Assembly (NCBI GenBank): GCA_050945815.1
Contig: JBMNTQ010000070.1
Location: forward strand, 1-9,684
Reading direction: 5' to 3'
Length of the DNA stretch: 9,684 bases
Origin: JBMNTQ01 sp050945815
GTDB taxonomy: Bacteria > Bacillota > Clostridia > Christensenellales > JBMNTQ01
How positions within the stretch are numbered: position 1 is the first letter of the stretch; each line of letters begins with the position of its first letter. The notes under the pieces were generated by a model. It was not told the origin of the DNA. It was given only the letters and a program-made list of their open reading frames with translations, and did no database searches. Shown here piece after piece: positions 1-6,286 of the stretch. Both the position numbers and the translations under genes were made by a program.

Positions 1-1
1 C

Positions 2-403
2 TATGCCTTCCGTACAGTTCTATACATGAGCGATCTGCCGCTCAGTTCCAGTCATAATGTCAAAACCATAGCCGAGCAGCTCACAATTCCTCCGCGTTTT
101 GCATCAAAAATCTTGCAAAAACTCAAGCGCGGCAATATTATAAAATCCTTTCGCGGTGTATACGGCGGCTATTCGTTAAACCGTCCGCCAGAGGAAATCG
201 ATTTCCTCCAAGTGCTGGAAGCAATTGACGGCCCAGTTACCTTAAACCGTTGTCTAACCGACGAAGGGCTATGCTCCCGCGGCGCAGCGCCCGCTTGCTA
301 TGTCCACCAACAATTGAAAAAGCTGCAAAGCGAATTATGCCAAAGGCTCCAGTCGGTCAATTTCGGTTCTATCCAAAAATCCGAATTTTGCGACATTCTA
401 TAA
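2..403 (+). CDS. Rrf2-family transcriptional regulator, 5' end outside the window
   Basis: The reading frame is open to the left edge. The residues before the first internal ATG (position 26) read YAFRTVLYM, which matches the YGLRALLYLA-like first helix of Rrf2 proteins, so the true start lies upstream and the ATG at 26 is not the start. A winged helix-turn-helix follows (VKTIAEQL, then a recognition helix FASKILQKL, then a wing with the family's GVYGGYSL pattern). The C-terminal half has three cysteines spaced C-X6-C-X7-C. IscR and NsrR use a similar trio (C-X5-C-X5-C in IscR) to hold an Fe-S cluster, so iron-sulfur or redox sensing is plausible, but the wider spacing leaves the ligand open. 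It is the only + strand gene. Its targets are probably to the left and not visible. Family assignment is strong; effector and regulon are unknown. Confidence 0.88.
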   Translation, partial: YAFRTVLYMSDLPLSSSHNVKTIAEQLTIPPRFASKILQKLKRGNIIKSFRGVYGGYSLNRPPEEIDFLQVLEAIDGPVTLNRCLTDEGLCSRGAAPACYVHQQLKKLQSELCQRLQSVNFGSIQKSEFCDIL

Positions 404-491
404 TTCCCCAACCCAACGCTGGCCAACATAATTACTCGTTTTTAATAAAATCCTTCCAAACCCAAAATAGCTGCGGCGCTATTCTACATAC

Positions 492-530
492 AAAGAACGT
501 CCTGTGGGAAACAGGGCGTTCTTTGTTGTA
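492..530 (+). terminator. Hairpin, probable terminator of the Rrf2 gene
   Basis: Two 14-base arms (492-505 and 511-524) pair with only one G-U wobble around a 5-base loop, and the right arm runs into TTTGTTGT. It lies about 90 bases after the Rrf2 stop codon. The T tract is interrupted, so efficiency is uncertain. The same stem could also act weakly on the minus strand, but the tRNA on that strand already has a better terminator of its own. Confidence 0.55.
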
Positions 531-550
531 GCTTGCAGCATATCTCCATT

Positions 551-587
551 AAAAAAGCGCTGATTCCTATCCAATGGAAATCAGCGC
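551..587 (-). terminator. Rho-independent terminator of the tRNA-Met gene
   Basis: Read on the minus strand, arm GCGCTGATTTCC pairs with GGAATCAGCGC (one bulged T) across an 8-base loop and is followed directly by six T residues (556-551). It begins six bases after the CCA end of the tRNA, the expected place for its terminator. Confidence 0.85.
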
Positions 588-592
588 CTACC

Positions 593-669
593 TGGTAGCG
601 GCGAACGGATTTGAACCGCTGACACTGCGGGTATGAACCGCATGCTCTAGCCAACTGAGCTACGCCGCC
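593..669 (-). tRNA. tRNA-Met (anticodon CAT), elongator type
   Basis: The minus strand folds into a full 77-base cloverleaf with encoded CCA: acceptor GGCGGCG with CGCCGCT (first pair G-U), D stem GCTC/GAGC, anticodon stem TGCGG/CCGCA with loop TTCATAC, variable GTGTC, T stem AGCGG/CCGTT with loop TTCAAAT, discriminator A, then CCA. The anticodon CAT could serve initiator Met, elongator Met or Ile2. The anticodon stem lacks the three consecutive G-C pairs of initiators and position 1 is a paired G, which excludes the initiator. The GGTTCATACCCG core and the CGCCGCTACCA end resemble Bacillus elongator tRNA-Met rather than the lysidine-modified tRNA-Ile. It has its own promoter and terminator. 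Confidence 0.95.
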
Positions 670-697
670 ACATGTCTCAAAAACATCTGCAAAAGAT

Positions 698-726
698 AGT
701 ATACCATCATGCCCATCCGATTTCAA
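698..726 (-). promoter_or_regulatory. Sigma-A-type promoter of tRNA-Met
   Basis: On the minus strand, -35 TTGAAA (721-726) and -10 TATACT (698-703) each match the consensus at 5 of 6 positions and are separated by exactly 17 bases. Transcription would start about 20 bases before the tRNA 5' end at 669. The rest of the gap between the tRNA and the upp terminator (727-809) shows no gene or clear structure. Confidence 0.8.
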
Positions 727-809
727 GTGCCAATTTTCACTCTCCAGTCCAAGTTGCCAACGTTCCCCTCGCCTTCCCCGAATGCTCCCGCAAAAAACCC
801 TGGCCCATC

Positions 810-848
810 AAAAAGCCGCCTGCCCTCATCCCAAGGCAAGCGGCTTTT
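810..848 (-). terminator. Rho-independent terminator after upp
   Basis: On the minus strand, AAAAGCCGC-TTGCC pairs with GGCA-GGCGGCTTTT with one A-C mismatch in the stem, and the right arm continues into five T residues (814-810). It starts eight bases after the upp stop codon and would end the rpiB-upp transcript before the tRNA promoter. Confidence 0.85.
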
Positions 849-856
849 ACATTGCC

Positions 857-1486
857 CTACTTTGTACCAAAAAGCCTATCTCCCGCATCTCCAAGGCCAG
901 GGACTATATAGCCATGTTCATTCAAGCATTCATCCACAGTAGCTACATAAATATCCACATCCGGATGATCCTTGCGAACCACATCAATCCCATACGGCGC
1001 AGCCACCAAACAAACCAGCTTGACGCTGCGAGCGCCCCTCCGCTTCAAAAGGGTGATTGTCGCAGAGGCCGACCCGCCGGTTGCCAACATCGGATCCAAA
1101 ATCAGGAAGTCCCGCTCCCCCACATCAGCAGGCAGCTTACAATAATACTCCACCGGCTGCAAGGTCTCCGGGTCGCGGTACATCCCCACATGCCCCACCC
1201 TCGCCGCGGGAATCAGGTTCAAAATACCGTCCACCATTCCAAGGCCCGCCCGCAAAATAGGCACCACGCCTATCTTCTTGCCGCTTAAAACCTTGGCTTT
1301 ACACATGCCTACCGGCGTCTCAATCTCCACTTCCTTTAAAGCCATATTCCGGGTCACTTCATAGGCCATCAGCATAGAAATTTCCCCCACCAACTCCCGG
1401 AATTCCTTCGGGCCCGTATTCTTATCCCGAATCAAAGACAGCTTATGCTGAATCAGCGGATGGTCAATCTCAATCAGCCTACCCAT
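857..1486 (-). CDS. upp: Uracil phosphoribosyltransferase
   Basis: It converts uracil and PRPP to UMP and diphosphate in cytosolic pyrimidine salvage. The 209-residue product has the usual family length. Visible marks are the N-terminal HPLIQHKLSLIRD (residues 9-21), the PILRAGL segment (76-82), the PRPP-binding loop DPMLATGGSA (131-140) and the C-terminal uracil-binding segment YIVPGLGDAGDR (193-204). The stretch often written AAPEG in the family reads AAPYG here (162-166), a small departure. The ATG at 1486 has a GGGGGA site in front and overlaps the end of rpiB by 8 bases, so translation of the two is probably coupled. The pairing makes sense: RpiB supplies ribose-5-phosphate, the precursor of PRPP. 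A terminator follows at once. Confidence 0.97.
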   Translation of the reverse strand: MGRLIEIDHPLIQHKLSLIRDKNTGPKEFRELVGEISMLMAYEVTRNMALKEVEIETPVGMCKAKVLSGKKIGVVPILRAGLGMVDGILNLIPAARVGHVGMYRDPETLQPVEYYCKLPADVGERDFLILDPMLATGGSASATITLLKRRGARSVKLVCLVAAPYGIDVVRKDHPDVDIYVATVDECLNEHGYIVPGLGDAGDRLFGTK

Positions 1487-1943
1487 TGCATTTTCCCCCG
1501 CAGCCGTATTTTTTCTCTAGCGCCGTAATTTTATTCACCCGGTTTAAATGACGTCCGCCTTGGAAATCGTGGCTCAACCAGGCATCTACAATCTCCAACG
1601 CCAGCCCAACGCCAATCACGCGGCCGCCCAAGGCCAACACATTGGAATCATTGTGGTACCGAGTATACTTAGCGCTGTACACATCCCCGCACAACGCACA
1701 ACGAATCCCCGGCACTTTATTAGCCGAAATGGAAATCCCAATGCCCGTACCGCAAATCACAATGCCCCGCTCCGCCTCGCCATTGGCCACCGCCACCGCC
1801 ACCGCCTCACCAAAGTCCGCATAATCGCAGCGTGTAGAATCATAACAGCCTACATCTTTATACGCAAGGCCCTTCTCCTGCAAAAAATTTATAATTTCTT
1901 GCTTTAATTCAAACCCGCCATGGTCGCTTCCCAATGCTATCAT
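1479..1943 (-). CDS. rpiB: Ribose-5-phosphate isomerase B
   Basis: It interconverts ribulose-5-phosphate and ribose-5-phosphate in the non-oxidative pentose phosphate pathway (RpiB/LacAB family). With the start used here the product has 154 residues, close to family size. It shows the N-terminal phosphate-binding SDHGG (6-10), the catalytic-cysteine loop ICGTGIG (63-69, C64), NKVPGIR (75-81) and R-x-H-N with H97, in the positions of the active-site Cys and His of the E. coli enzyme. The frame can be opened at a TTG at 1949, but that is only 3 bases from the GGGAGG site. The ATG at 1943 has a 9-base spacer and gives the canonical MIALGSDHGG start. It is separated from the ywlE-like gene by 82 bases holding a promoter. 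The last codons overlap upp. A LacA/B role is unlikely without other sugar genes nearby. Confidence 0.95.
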   Translation of the reverse strand: MIALGSDHGGFELKQEIINFLQEKGLAYKDVGCYDSTRCDYADFGEAVAVAVANGEAERGIVICGTGIGISISANKVPGIRCALCGDVYSAKYTRYHNDSNVLALGGRVIGVGLALEIVDAWLSHDFQGGRHLNRVNKITALEKKYGCGGKCNG

Positions 1944-1952
1944 AAACAAAAA

Positions 1953-1958
1953 CCTCCC
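1953..1958 (-). promoter_or_regulatory. Ribosome binding site fixing the rpiB start
   Basis: GGGAGG on the minus strand lies 9 bases before the ATG at 1943 but only 3 bases before the in-frame TTG at 1949, so the ATG is the likely start. Confidence 0.75.
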
Positions 1959-1979
1959 ACATGCTATTCCATAAAGAAT

Positions 1980-2008
1980 ATTATATCAGCTTGGCCCCCG
2001 GTTGAAAA
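1980..2008 (-). promoter_or_regulatory. Putative promoter of rpiB-upp
   Basis: On the minus strand a perfect -10 TATAAT (1980-1985) is preceded, after 17 bases, by TTTTCA (2003-2008; 4 of 6 to the -35 consensus). It sits in the 82-base gap between the ywlE-like gene and rpiB, the largest gap in this half of the gene row. The start of transcription would fall about 30 bases before the rpiB ATG. Confidence 0.65.
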
Positions 2009-2025
2009 GGGAAAACAACGGTTTC

Positions 2026-2508
2026 TCATATTTGGGAATCATCCGCCAACATCTGCTCTCGAATACGCGAAAGCGCCTTCGAAACCGCCTCCAAGATGTC
2101 CTTTGCGCTATCCAGGTAAACATCCAGATCCCCGCCATACGGGTCCGTTATGTCGCCCTCAAGTCCGGCAAATTCTTTCAACACAAATGTTTTGCCCAAA
2201 GCTACAGGCTGCATTCGCTCCACCGCATCTTTGTGCCCCTGCTGCATACACAAAATCAAATCCGCCTCTCGGCCCAATTCGGCAGTCAAAGGCTGGCTTT
2301 TATGCTGCAAATAGGGAATCCCCAACGCCTCCAGCGCTGCCTTGGCATTCCCCGACATATCCTGTCTGCCAGCGGCAAAAATGCCTGCAGACCCCACAAC
2401 AACCCTGCCATTCAATGCCGCATCCTTGCGTATACCCTCCGCGGCAATCGCCTCCGCCATAGGGCTCCGACAGGTATTGCCGCTGCAAACCAGTAATATT
2501 TTCAGCAT
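2026..2508 (-). CDS. ywlE: Low-molecular-weight phosphatase, probably protein-arginine phosphatase (YwlE type)
   Basis: This 160-residue protein belongs to the LMW protein tyrosine phosphatase superfamily. The phosphate loop C8-S-G-N-T-C-R-S (8-15) is at the N-terminus, with nucleophile C8 and phosphate-binding R14. The catalytic Asp of the DPYGG motif is D122. In B. subtilis YwlE the loop threonine (T11) is the residue linked to selectivity for phospho-arginine over phospho-tyrosine. The matching residue here is T12, so arginine phosphatase activity, opposing McsB-type arginine kinases that mark proteins for ClpCP, is the better guess. The setting agrees: B. subtilis ywlE also lies between the Sua5 gene ywlC and rpiB. 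The ATG at 2508 overlaps the sua5 stop by 7 bases, suggesting coupled translation. A tyrosine phosphatase role in capsule control cannot be excluded, but no capsule genes are visible. Confidence 0.88.
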   Translation of the reverse strand: MLKILLVCSGNTCRSPMAEAIAAEGIRKDAALNGRVVVGSAGIFAAGRQDMSGNAKAALEALGIPYLQHKSQPLTAELGREADLILCMQQGHKDAVERMQPVALGKTFVLKEFAGLEGDITDPYGGDLDVYLDSAKDILEAVSKALSRIREQMLADDSQI

Positions 2509-3563
2509 CTATCCCACTCCCTCCCGTTCACCACGTGAAATCCCGCACTGCGCAGCGCCCGATTCATGATGGCCAAGCCCAATCCGGCCAGTTCCACCGT
2601 CTCCATCCAAATAATCTCCACGCCCTGCTCGTCCATTCGCCGCAGCACGCTGAAAAAATCCCGTGCAATTGTCTTGGGCTGCTTTCGGCTGCCCAAGGTC
2701 TCCACTATCCGATTCCCATAAGCCGCAGCCGTCTCCCGGGTGGCTAAAATAGCCCGGTTCTTCCCCGGCTCAGCGTCGTAGCGCACGCAAATCTCCCGAA
2801 CTATCTCCTCCACGCTATCGCCGTCTACCAAAACCACCTTCGCCTTGGGCGCATAGTGCTTATATTTCATACCCGGCGATTTAGCCTGTCCGTCAAACGG
2901 GCACAACACCCCGGAAGAAATCTCAATCTTCCCAATACACGCTTCCAACATCTCCCATGTCACGCCCCCCGGCCGCAACAGGCAAGGCCTGTCTCCGGAA
3001 ACATCCAGCACCGTTGATTCAAGGCCCACCTCGCAAGGCCCGCCATCCAATATCAAAGGCACCCGCCCACGCAAATCCTGCTCAGCGTGGGCCGCTGTGG
3101 TCGGGCTGGGGCTACCCGACAGATTGGCACTGGGCGCAGCAATGGGCCGCCCTGCTTTCCCAATCAGCGCCAGCGCCGCCTCATGCCGCGGCATACGCAC
3201 AGCAATCGTAGGGAGCCCGGCGCTCACCTTCGAAGGTATATGGCCCGACTTAGGCAACACCAGCGTCAGCGGCCCCGGCCAAAAAGCATCCATTAAGCGC
3301 TGTGCCGCCTCCGGCAAAACAGCCGCAACCCCCCTTGCCATATCAATAGAATCCACATGCACAATCAAAGGGTTGTCCGCCGGACGGCCCTTAGCCCGAA
3401 ATATCCTATCCACAGCAGTCGACGAGCAGGCGTCCGCCCCCAGGCCATATACCGTCTCCGTCGGAAATACAACGGTCTCCCCCGCCACTATAAGCCGCGA
3501 AGCGCGGGAAATGCCATATTCCATTCTTTCACTCAAATCAATGGTTTCCGTACAATAGATCAT
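2502..3563 (-). CDS. sua5: L-threonylcarbamoyladenylate synthase, Sua5 type (t6A tRNA modification)
   Basis: It makes threonylcarbamoyl-AMP from threonine, bicarbonate and ATP; the TsaBDE machinery then transfers the group to A37 of tRNAs reading ANN codons. The 353-residue product has the two-domain Sua5 form rather than the short TsaC form. The YrdC domain (about 14-205) has FPTETVYGLGADA (33-45), KGRP-x3-NPL (58-66) and PSANLSG (144-150). A linker with the conserved SPGMKYKHYAP (229-239) leads to the C-terminal Sua5 domain (about 243-345), which includes the late GLGLAIMNRA motif (327-336). The frame is open back to 3644 inside the ZIP gene, but the ATG at 3563 has GGAAGG with a 7-base spacer and follows the ZIP stop by 14 bases, so that start is used. 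It overlaps the ywlE-like gene by 7 bases. Confidence 0.95.
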   Translation of the reverse strand: MIYCTETIDLSERMEYGISRASRLIVAGETVVFPTETVYGLGADACSSTAVDRIFRAKGRPADNPLIVHVDSIDMARGVAAVLPEAAQRLMDAFWPGPLTLVLPKSGHIPSKVSAGLPTIAVRMPRHEAALALIGKAGRPIAAPSANLSGSPSPTTAAHAEQDLRGRVPLILDGGPCEVGLESTVLDVSGDRPCLLRPGGVTWEMLEACIGKIEISSGVLCPFDGQAKSPGMKYKHYAPKAKVVLVDGDSVEEIVREICVRYDAEPGKNRAILATRETAAAYGNRIVETLGSRKQPKTIARDFFSVLRRMDEQGVEIIWMETVELAGLGLAIMNRALRSAGFHVVNGREWDRC

Positions 3564-3570
3564 GTCTCTG

Positions 3571-3576
3571 CCTTCC
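3571..3576 (-). promoter_or_regulatory. Ribosome binding site fixing the sua5 start
   Basis: GGAAGG on the minus strand, 7 bases before the ATG at 3563. The longer frame start at 3644 would overlap 67 bases of the ZIP gene and would add residues with no Sua5 similarity. Confidence 0.75.
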
Positions 3577-3577
3577 G

Positions 3578-4288
3578 TCAAATCAAAATGGAAATCAAAA
3601 ATCCCAAGGCCGCACCCAACAAAAGCCCCAAAGCCGACTTCCACCTCTTCCCATACCCAAACGCCTGAACCAGCAATTTATACACAACCAATATCATTGC
3701 CCCTGCCGCAAATCCCATACACAACCCGTAAAACTGCGAAGATATACCGCCAATACCATAGCCAATCACTGCTCCTATGCCCTCCGGCAAACCGGAAAGC
3801 ATCGCATAGCCCACAATCGAAGCGCCCAGGCCCGAAGCCTTTAAAGGCACGCCCATCGCCAACCCCTCAGGAATATTGTGCAACAAAATCACCAAAGCCA
3901 AAGACGGCCCGATGTTGGCCGGCGACACAAAGCCCGAACCAATCGCCAGCCCCTCCGGCAGATTGTGCAGCGCAATGGAAATGCCCATCATGATGCCCGT
4001 CTCCCGCAGTCCAGGGCCGCTCTTTTCCTTGCCTGCAACCCACCGCCCCAAGAAAAAGACCAAGGCCATCCCAAGGGCGATTGCGCCATAGGCCAGCGTC
4101 CCGGCATTGTTCAAGCTTTCCGGCACCAAGTCCACCAGTGATACCGCCAGCATCATCCCAGAGGAAGCCGCCATCAGCGGCCCCAATATTTTCTGGGTAC
4201 CGCGCATAAAATAGCTGATCGCACCGCCCAGCCCCGTGCCCGCCACGCCCACGGACGCCCCAATCAAACCTTGCAGCAGCCACTCCAT
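3578..4288 (-). CDS. ZIP-family divalent metal transporter
   Basis: This 236-residue membrane protein moves divalent metal, most likely zinc, across the cytoplasmic membrane. About eight hydrophobic segments can be drawn through its length. Family marks are LVPES (54-58) in the second segment, HNLPEG (108-113) in the fourth and HNIPEG (137-142) in the fifth; the His, Asn and Glu residues form the metal sites in ZIP proteins. A third LPEG (167-170) follows in the next segment. The His-rich loop seen in many ZIPs is absent; the loop after segment three is short and basic. The ATG at 4288 has a GGAAGGGG site. The gene lies 69 bases after prfA and 14 before sua5, in the place held by the putative manganese exporter gene mntP (ywlD) next to ywlC in B. 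subtilis, though the protein family differs. Substrate (Zn, Fe or Mn) cannot be read from sequence. Confidence 0.9.
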   Translation of the reverse strand: MEWLLQGLIGASVGVAGTGLGGAISYFMRGTQKILGPLMAASSGMMLAVSLVDLVPESLNNAGTLAYGAIALGMALVFFLGRWVAGKEKSGPGLRETGIMMGISIALHNLPEGLAIGSGFVSPANIGPSLALVILLHNIPEGLAMGVPLKASGLGASIVGYAMLSGLPEGIGAVIGYGIGGISSQFYGLCMGFAAGAMILVVYKLLVQAFGYGKRWKSALGLLLGAALGFLISILI

Positions 4289-4357
4289 CCTACAAGTCCC
4301 CTTCCAGAAAAACCTATAATATGTTTATGGCCCGCAAAAAGATTATATGTGCCCCAC

Positions 4358-5416
4358 TTATTCCTTACCGGATAAAAGCGCCGTCCGTTCAGCGAGAATC
4401 AACGCCTCGATCATTTCATCGCAAGCGCCATCTAAAAATTCCGGCAGGTTATAAACCGTCAAGCCGATGCGATGGTCCGTCACCCGCCCCTGAGGAAAAT
4501 TATACGTCCGGATGCGTTCGCTGCGGTCACCGCTGCCCACCTGGCTGCGCCTGTTCTCCGCCATCTCGCTCTCCCTCTCCCGGGTATACAGCTCCAACAA
4601 CCGAGATTTTAATACCCTCAGTGCCTTCTCTTTGTTCTTAAGCTGAGATTTCTCATCCTGACAAGTCACAACCAAGCCTGTAGGCAGATGGGTGATACGC
4701 ACCGCCGAATCCGTGGTATTCACGCTCTGGCCGCCATGCCCGCCGCTTCGATACACATCCACCCGCAAATCATTGGGCCCGATCTCTACATCCACATCCT
4801 CCGCCTCCGGCAAAACTGCCACCGTTGCAGCGCTGGTATGAATGCGTCCGCCAGATTCCGTCTCCGGCACCCGCTGCACCCGGTGTACACCGCTCTCATA
4901 TTTCAGCCGGCTATACGCCCCCTTGCCGGATATGACCAACACCACTTCTTTAACGCCGTTCAGTTCCGTAAAGTTGGTGGATAAATACTCCATTTTAAAG
5001 CCGTGCCGCTCAGCATAACGGGTATACATCCGCAACAGGTTCGCCCCGAAAAGCGCCGCCTCATCGCCCCCTGTTCCCGCCCGAATCTCCATAACCACAT
5101 TCTTATCGTCGTTGGGGTCTTTAGGCAGCAGCAAAATCTTAAGCTCTTCCAAATAGCCGTCCAAGGCCTGCTCCAGCGCAGCACACTCCCCCTCGGCAGC
5201 CTGGGCGAATTCCTCGTCCTGCCCCATTTCTCTCCATTCGTCCAGCTCCTGCTGCCCCTGCAAATATTGTTCAAATTTCCGGACGATTTCCTCCAAGCCG
5301 CTATGCTCCTTCACAAGCTCCCGCCACCGCTTCTGGTCCGCAATAACCGCCGCATCGCTGACAGCCGCCGTCAATTCGTCATAACGTTTTTTAATCTCCT
5401 GTAACTTCTCAATCAT
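4358..5416 (-). CDS. prfA: Peptide chain release factor 1
   Basis: RF1 reads UAA and UAG stop codons on the ribosome and triggers peptide release. The product of 352 residues has the expected size. An N-terminal helical domain (about 1-100) is followed by the decoding domain with the tripeptide PET (184-186), of the P-x-T form that separates RF1 from the SPF of RF2. The catalytic loop GGHGGQ (225-230) supplies the GGQ glutamine that PrmC methylates. The conserved SGDRSERIRTYNFPQGRVTDHR region lies near 295-316. The frame extends upstream to 5470, inside prmC, but the ATG at 5416 starts the standard MIEKLQEIKKRYDEL and has GGGGGA with a 6-base spacer. It follows prmC by 16 bases, so the modifying enzyme and its substrate are made from one transcript. 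Confidence 0.98.
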   Translation of the reverse strand: MIEKLQEIKKRYDELTAAVSDAAVIADQKRWRELVKEHSGLEEIVRKFEQYLQGQQELDEWREMGQDEEFAQAAEGECAALEQALDGYLEELKILLLPKDPNDDKNVVMEIRAGTGGDEAALFGANLLRMYTRYAERHGFKMEYLSTNFTELNGVKEVVLVISGKGAYSRLKYESGVHRVQRVPETESGGRIHTSAATVAVLPEAEDVDVEIGPNDLRVDVYRSGGHGGQSVNTTDSAVRITHLPTGLVVTCQDEKSQLKNKEKALRVLKSRLLELYTRERESEMAENRRSQVGSGDRSERIRTYNFPQGRVTDHRIGLTVYNLPEFLDGACDEMIEALILAERTALLSGKE

Positions 5417-5432
5417 AAACCATCCCCCGTGT

Positions 5433-6272
5433 CTATTCGAGTCGGGCGCAAACCACCCGTTCCATTCCATTTAAATCCTGTACAATGCCGGTCTGATACC
5501 CTTCCAACATCGAAGAAACAGCTGCCGCCTGATTGTGCCCCACCTCCAGCAGCAATACGCCCCCTTGGGTTAAATGATGCCGGGCCTGCTTCGCGATACG
5601 CCGGTAAAAATCCAGCCCATCCACCCCGCCATACAAAGCCCGATGTGGCTCAAAATCCTTCACCTCACGCTGCAGCTCCCCCATCTCCGTGCCGCTGATA
5701 TACGGCGGATTACACACGATCATCTGAAACCGCCGTCCTTCCAGCCCGTCAAACAAGTCGCTGCACTGGGTCCGAATTTTGGTCTCCACACCATTTTCCC
5801 GGGCATTTTGCCTGGTCAGCGCCAAGCATCCCTCGTCTACATCCGCACACAACACAGCCGCCCCGACGCTTCTCGCCAGGAAAATCCCCACACAGCCGCT
5901 GCCGCAGCACAAGTCCAGTATAATCCCCTCGTCCGGACAACACTGCGCCGCACACTGGGCTAAAATTTCCGTATCCAATCTCGGGATCAACACCCCAGGG
6001 CGAACAGTCAGCTCCATCCCCATAAAATAGGCTTTACCCAAAATATACTGAACCGGCTCGCCAGATAACCGCCGATGAGCCCAAGCCGCCAGGGTCCGCC
6101 CCTGCTGGGCATCCAATACGCCGTCAAACAGCAGCATCTTCTCCAAAGGCAGCCCTAACCCTTCCATAATATAACGGGCATCTGCGTCAAAACAGGAAAT
6201 GTCCGCCTGCTCAAATGCATGGCGAATGCGGCGGTAAGCCGCCGCATAACGCATACCCTCCAATTCGATCAT
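5433..6272 (-). CDS. prmC: Peptide chain release factor N5-glutamine methyltransferase
   Basis: It methylates the glutamine of the GGQ motif of release factors with S-adenosylmethionine, raising termination efficiency. The 279-residue product matches the family. An N-terminal helical domain (about 8-90) that docks the release factor precedes a Rossmann methyltransferase fold. VLIPRLDTE (94-102) corresponds to the usual IPRPDTE, with Leu in place of Pro. The SAM loop is LDLCCGSGCVGI (119-130), and the catalytic NPPY is at 188-191. The frame is open to 6341 inside the DUF1385 gene, but that would overlap its end. The ATG at 6272 begins 14 bases after that stop. A GTG one codon upstream (6275) is better spaced from AGGGGG (7 versus 10 bases), so the start could be one codon earlier. 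prfA follows 16 bases downstream. Confidence 0.95.
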   Translation of the reverse strand: MIELEGMRYAAAYRRIRHAFEQADISCFDADARYIMEGLGLPLEKMLLFDGVLDAQQGRTLAAWAHRRLSGEPVQYILGKAYFMGMELTVRPGVLIPRLDTEILAQCAAQCCPDEGIILDLCCGSGCVGIFLARSVGAAVLCADVDEGCLALTRQNARENGVETKIRTQCSDLFDGLEGRRFQMIVCNPPYISGTEMGELQREVKDFEPHRALYGGVDGLDFYRRIAKQARHHLTQGGVLLLEVGHNQAAAVSSMLEGYQTGIVQDLNGMERVVCARLE

Positions 6273-6286
6273 CACTCGTTCGCCCC

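Noticed and set aside
466..483. Small inverted repeat AATAGC/GCTATT before the Rrf2 terminator
   Set aside because: A six-base stem with a six-base loop and no T run is expected by chance; the stronger hairpin at 492-524 explains termination.
593..669. Initiator tRNA-fMet or tRNA-Ile2 as the identity of the CAT tRNA
   Set aside because: The three consecutive G-C pairs in the anticodon stem and the unpaired first base of initiators are missing, and the arms resemble Bacillus elongator tRNA-Met more than tRNA-Ile (CAT).
782..1288. 168-residue + strand frame over the upp terminator and upp
   Set aside because: It crosses a terminator hairpin and runs antisense to upp, with Pro/His/Arg-rich composition and no recognisable domain.
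1920..2496. Two + strand frames of 160-180 residues opposite the ywlE-like gene
   Set aside because: Both are shadows of the phosphatase gene, in mutually different frames, with no start site or domain.
4289..4357. TATAAT-like sequence in the 69-base gap between prfA and the ZIP gene
   Set aside because: No acceptable -35 lies 16-18 bases upstream, so it is not called a promoter. A weak internal promoter cannot be excluded.
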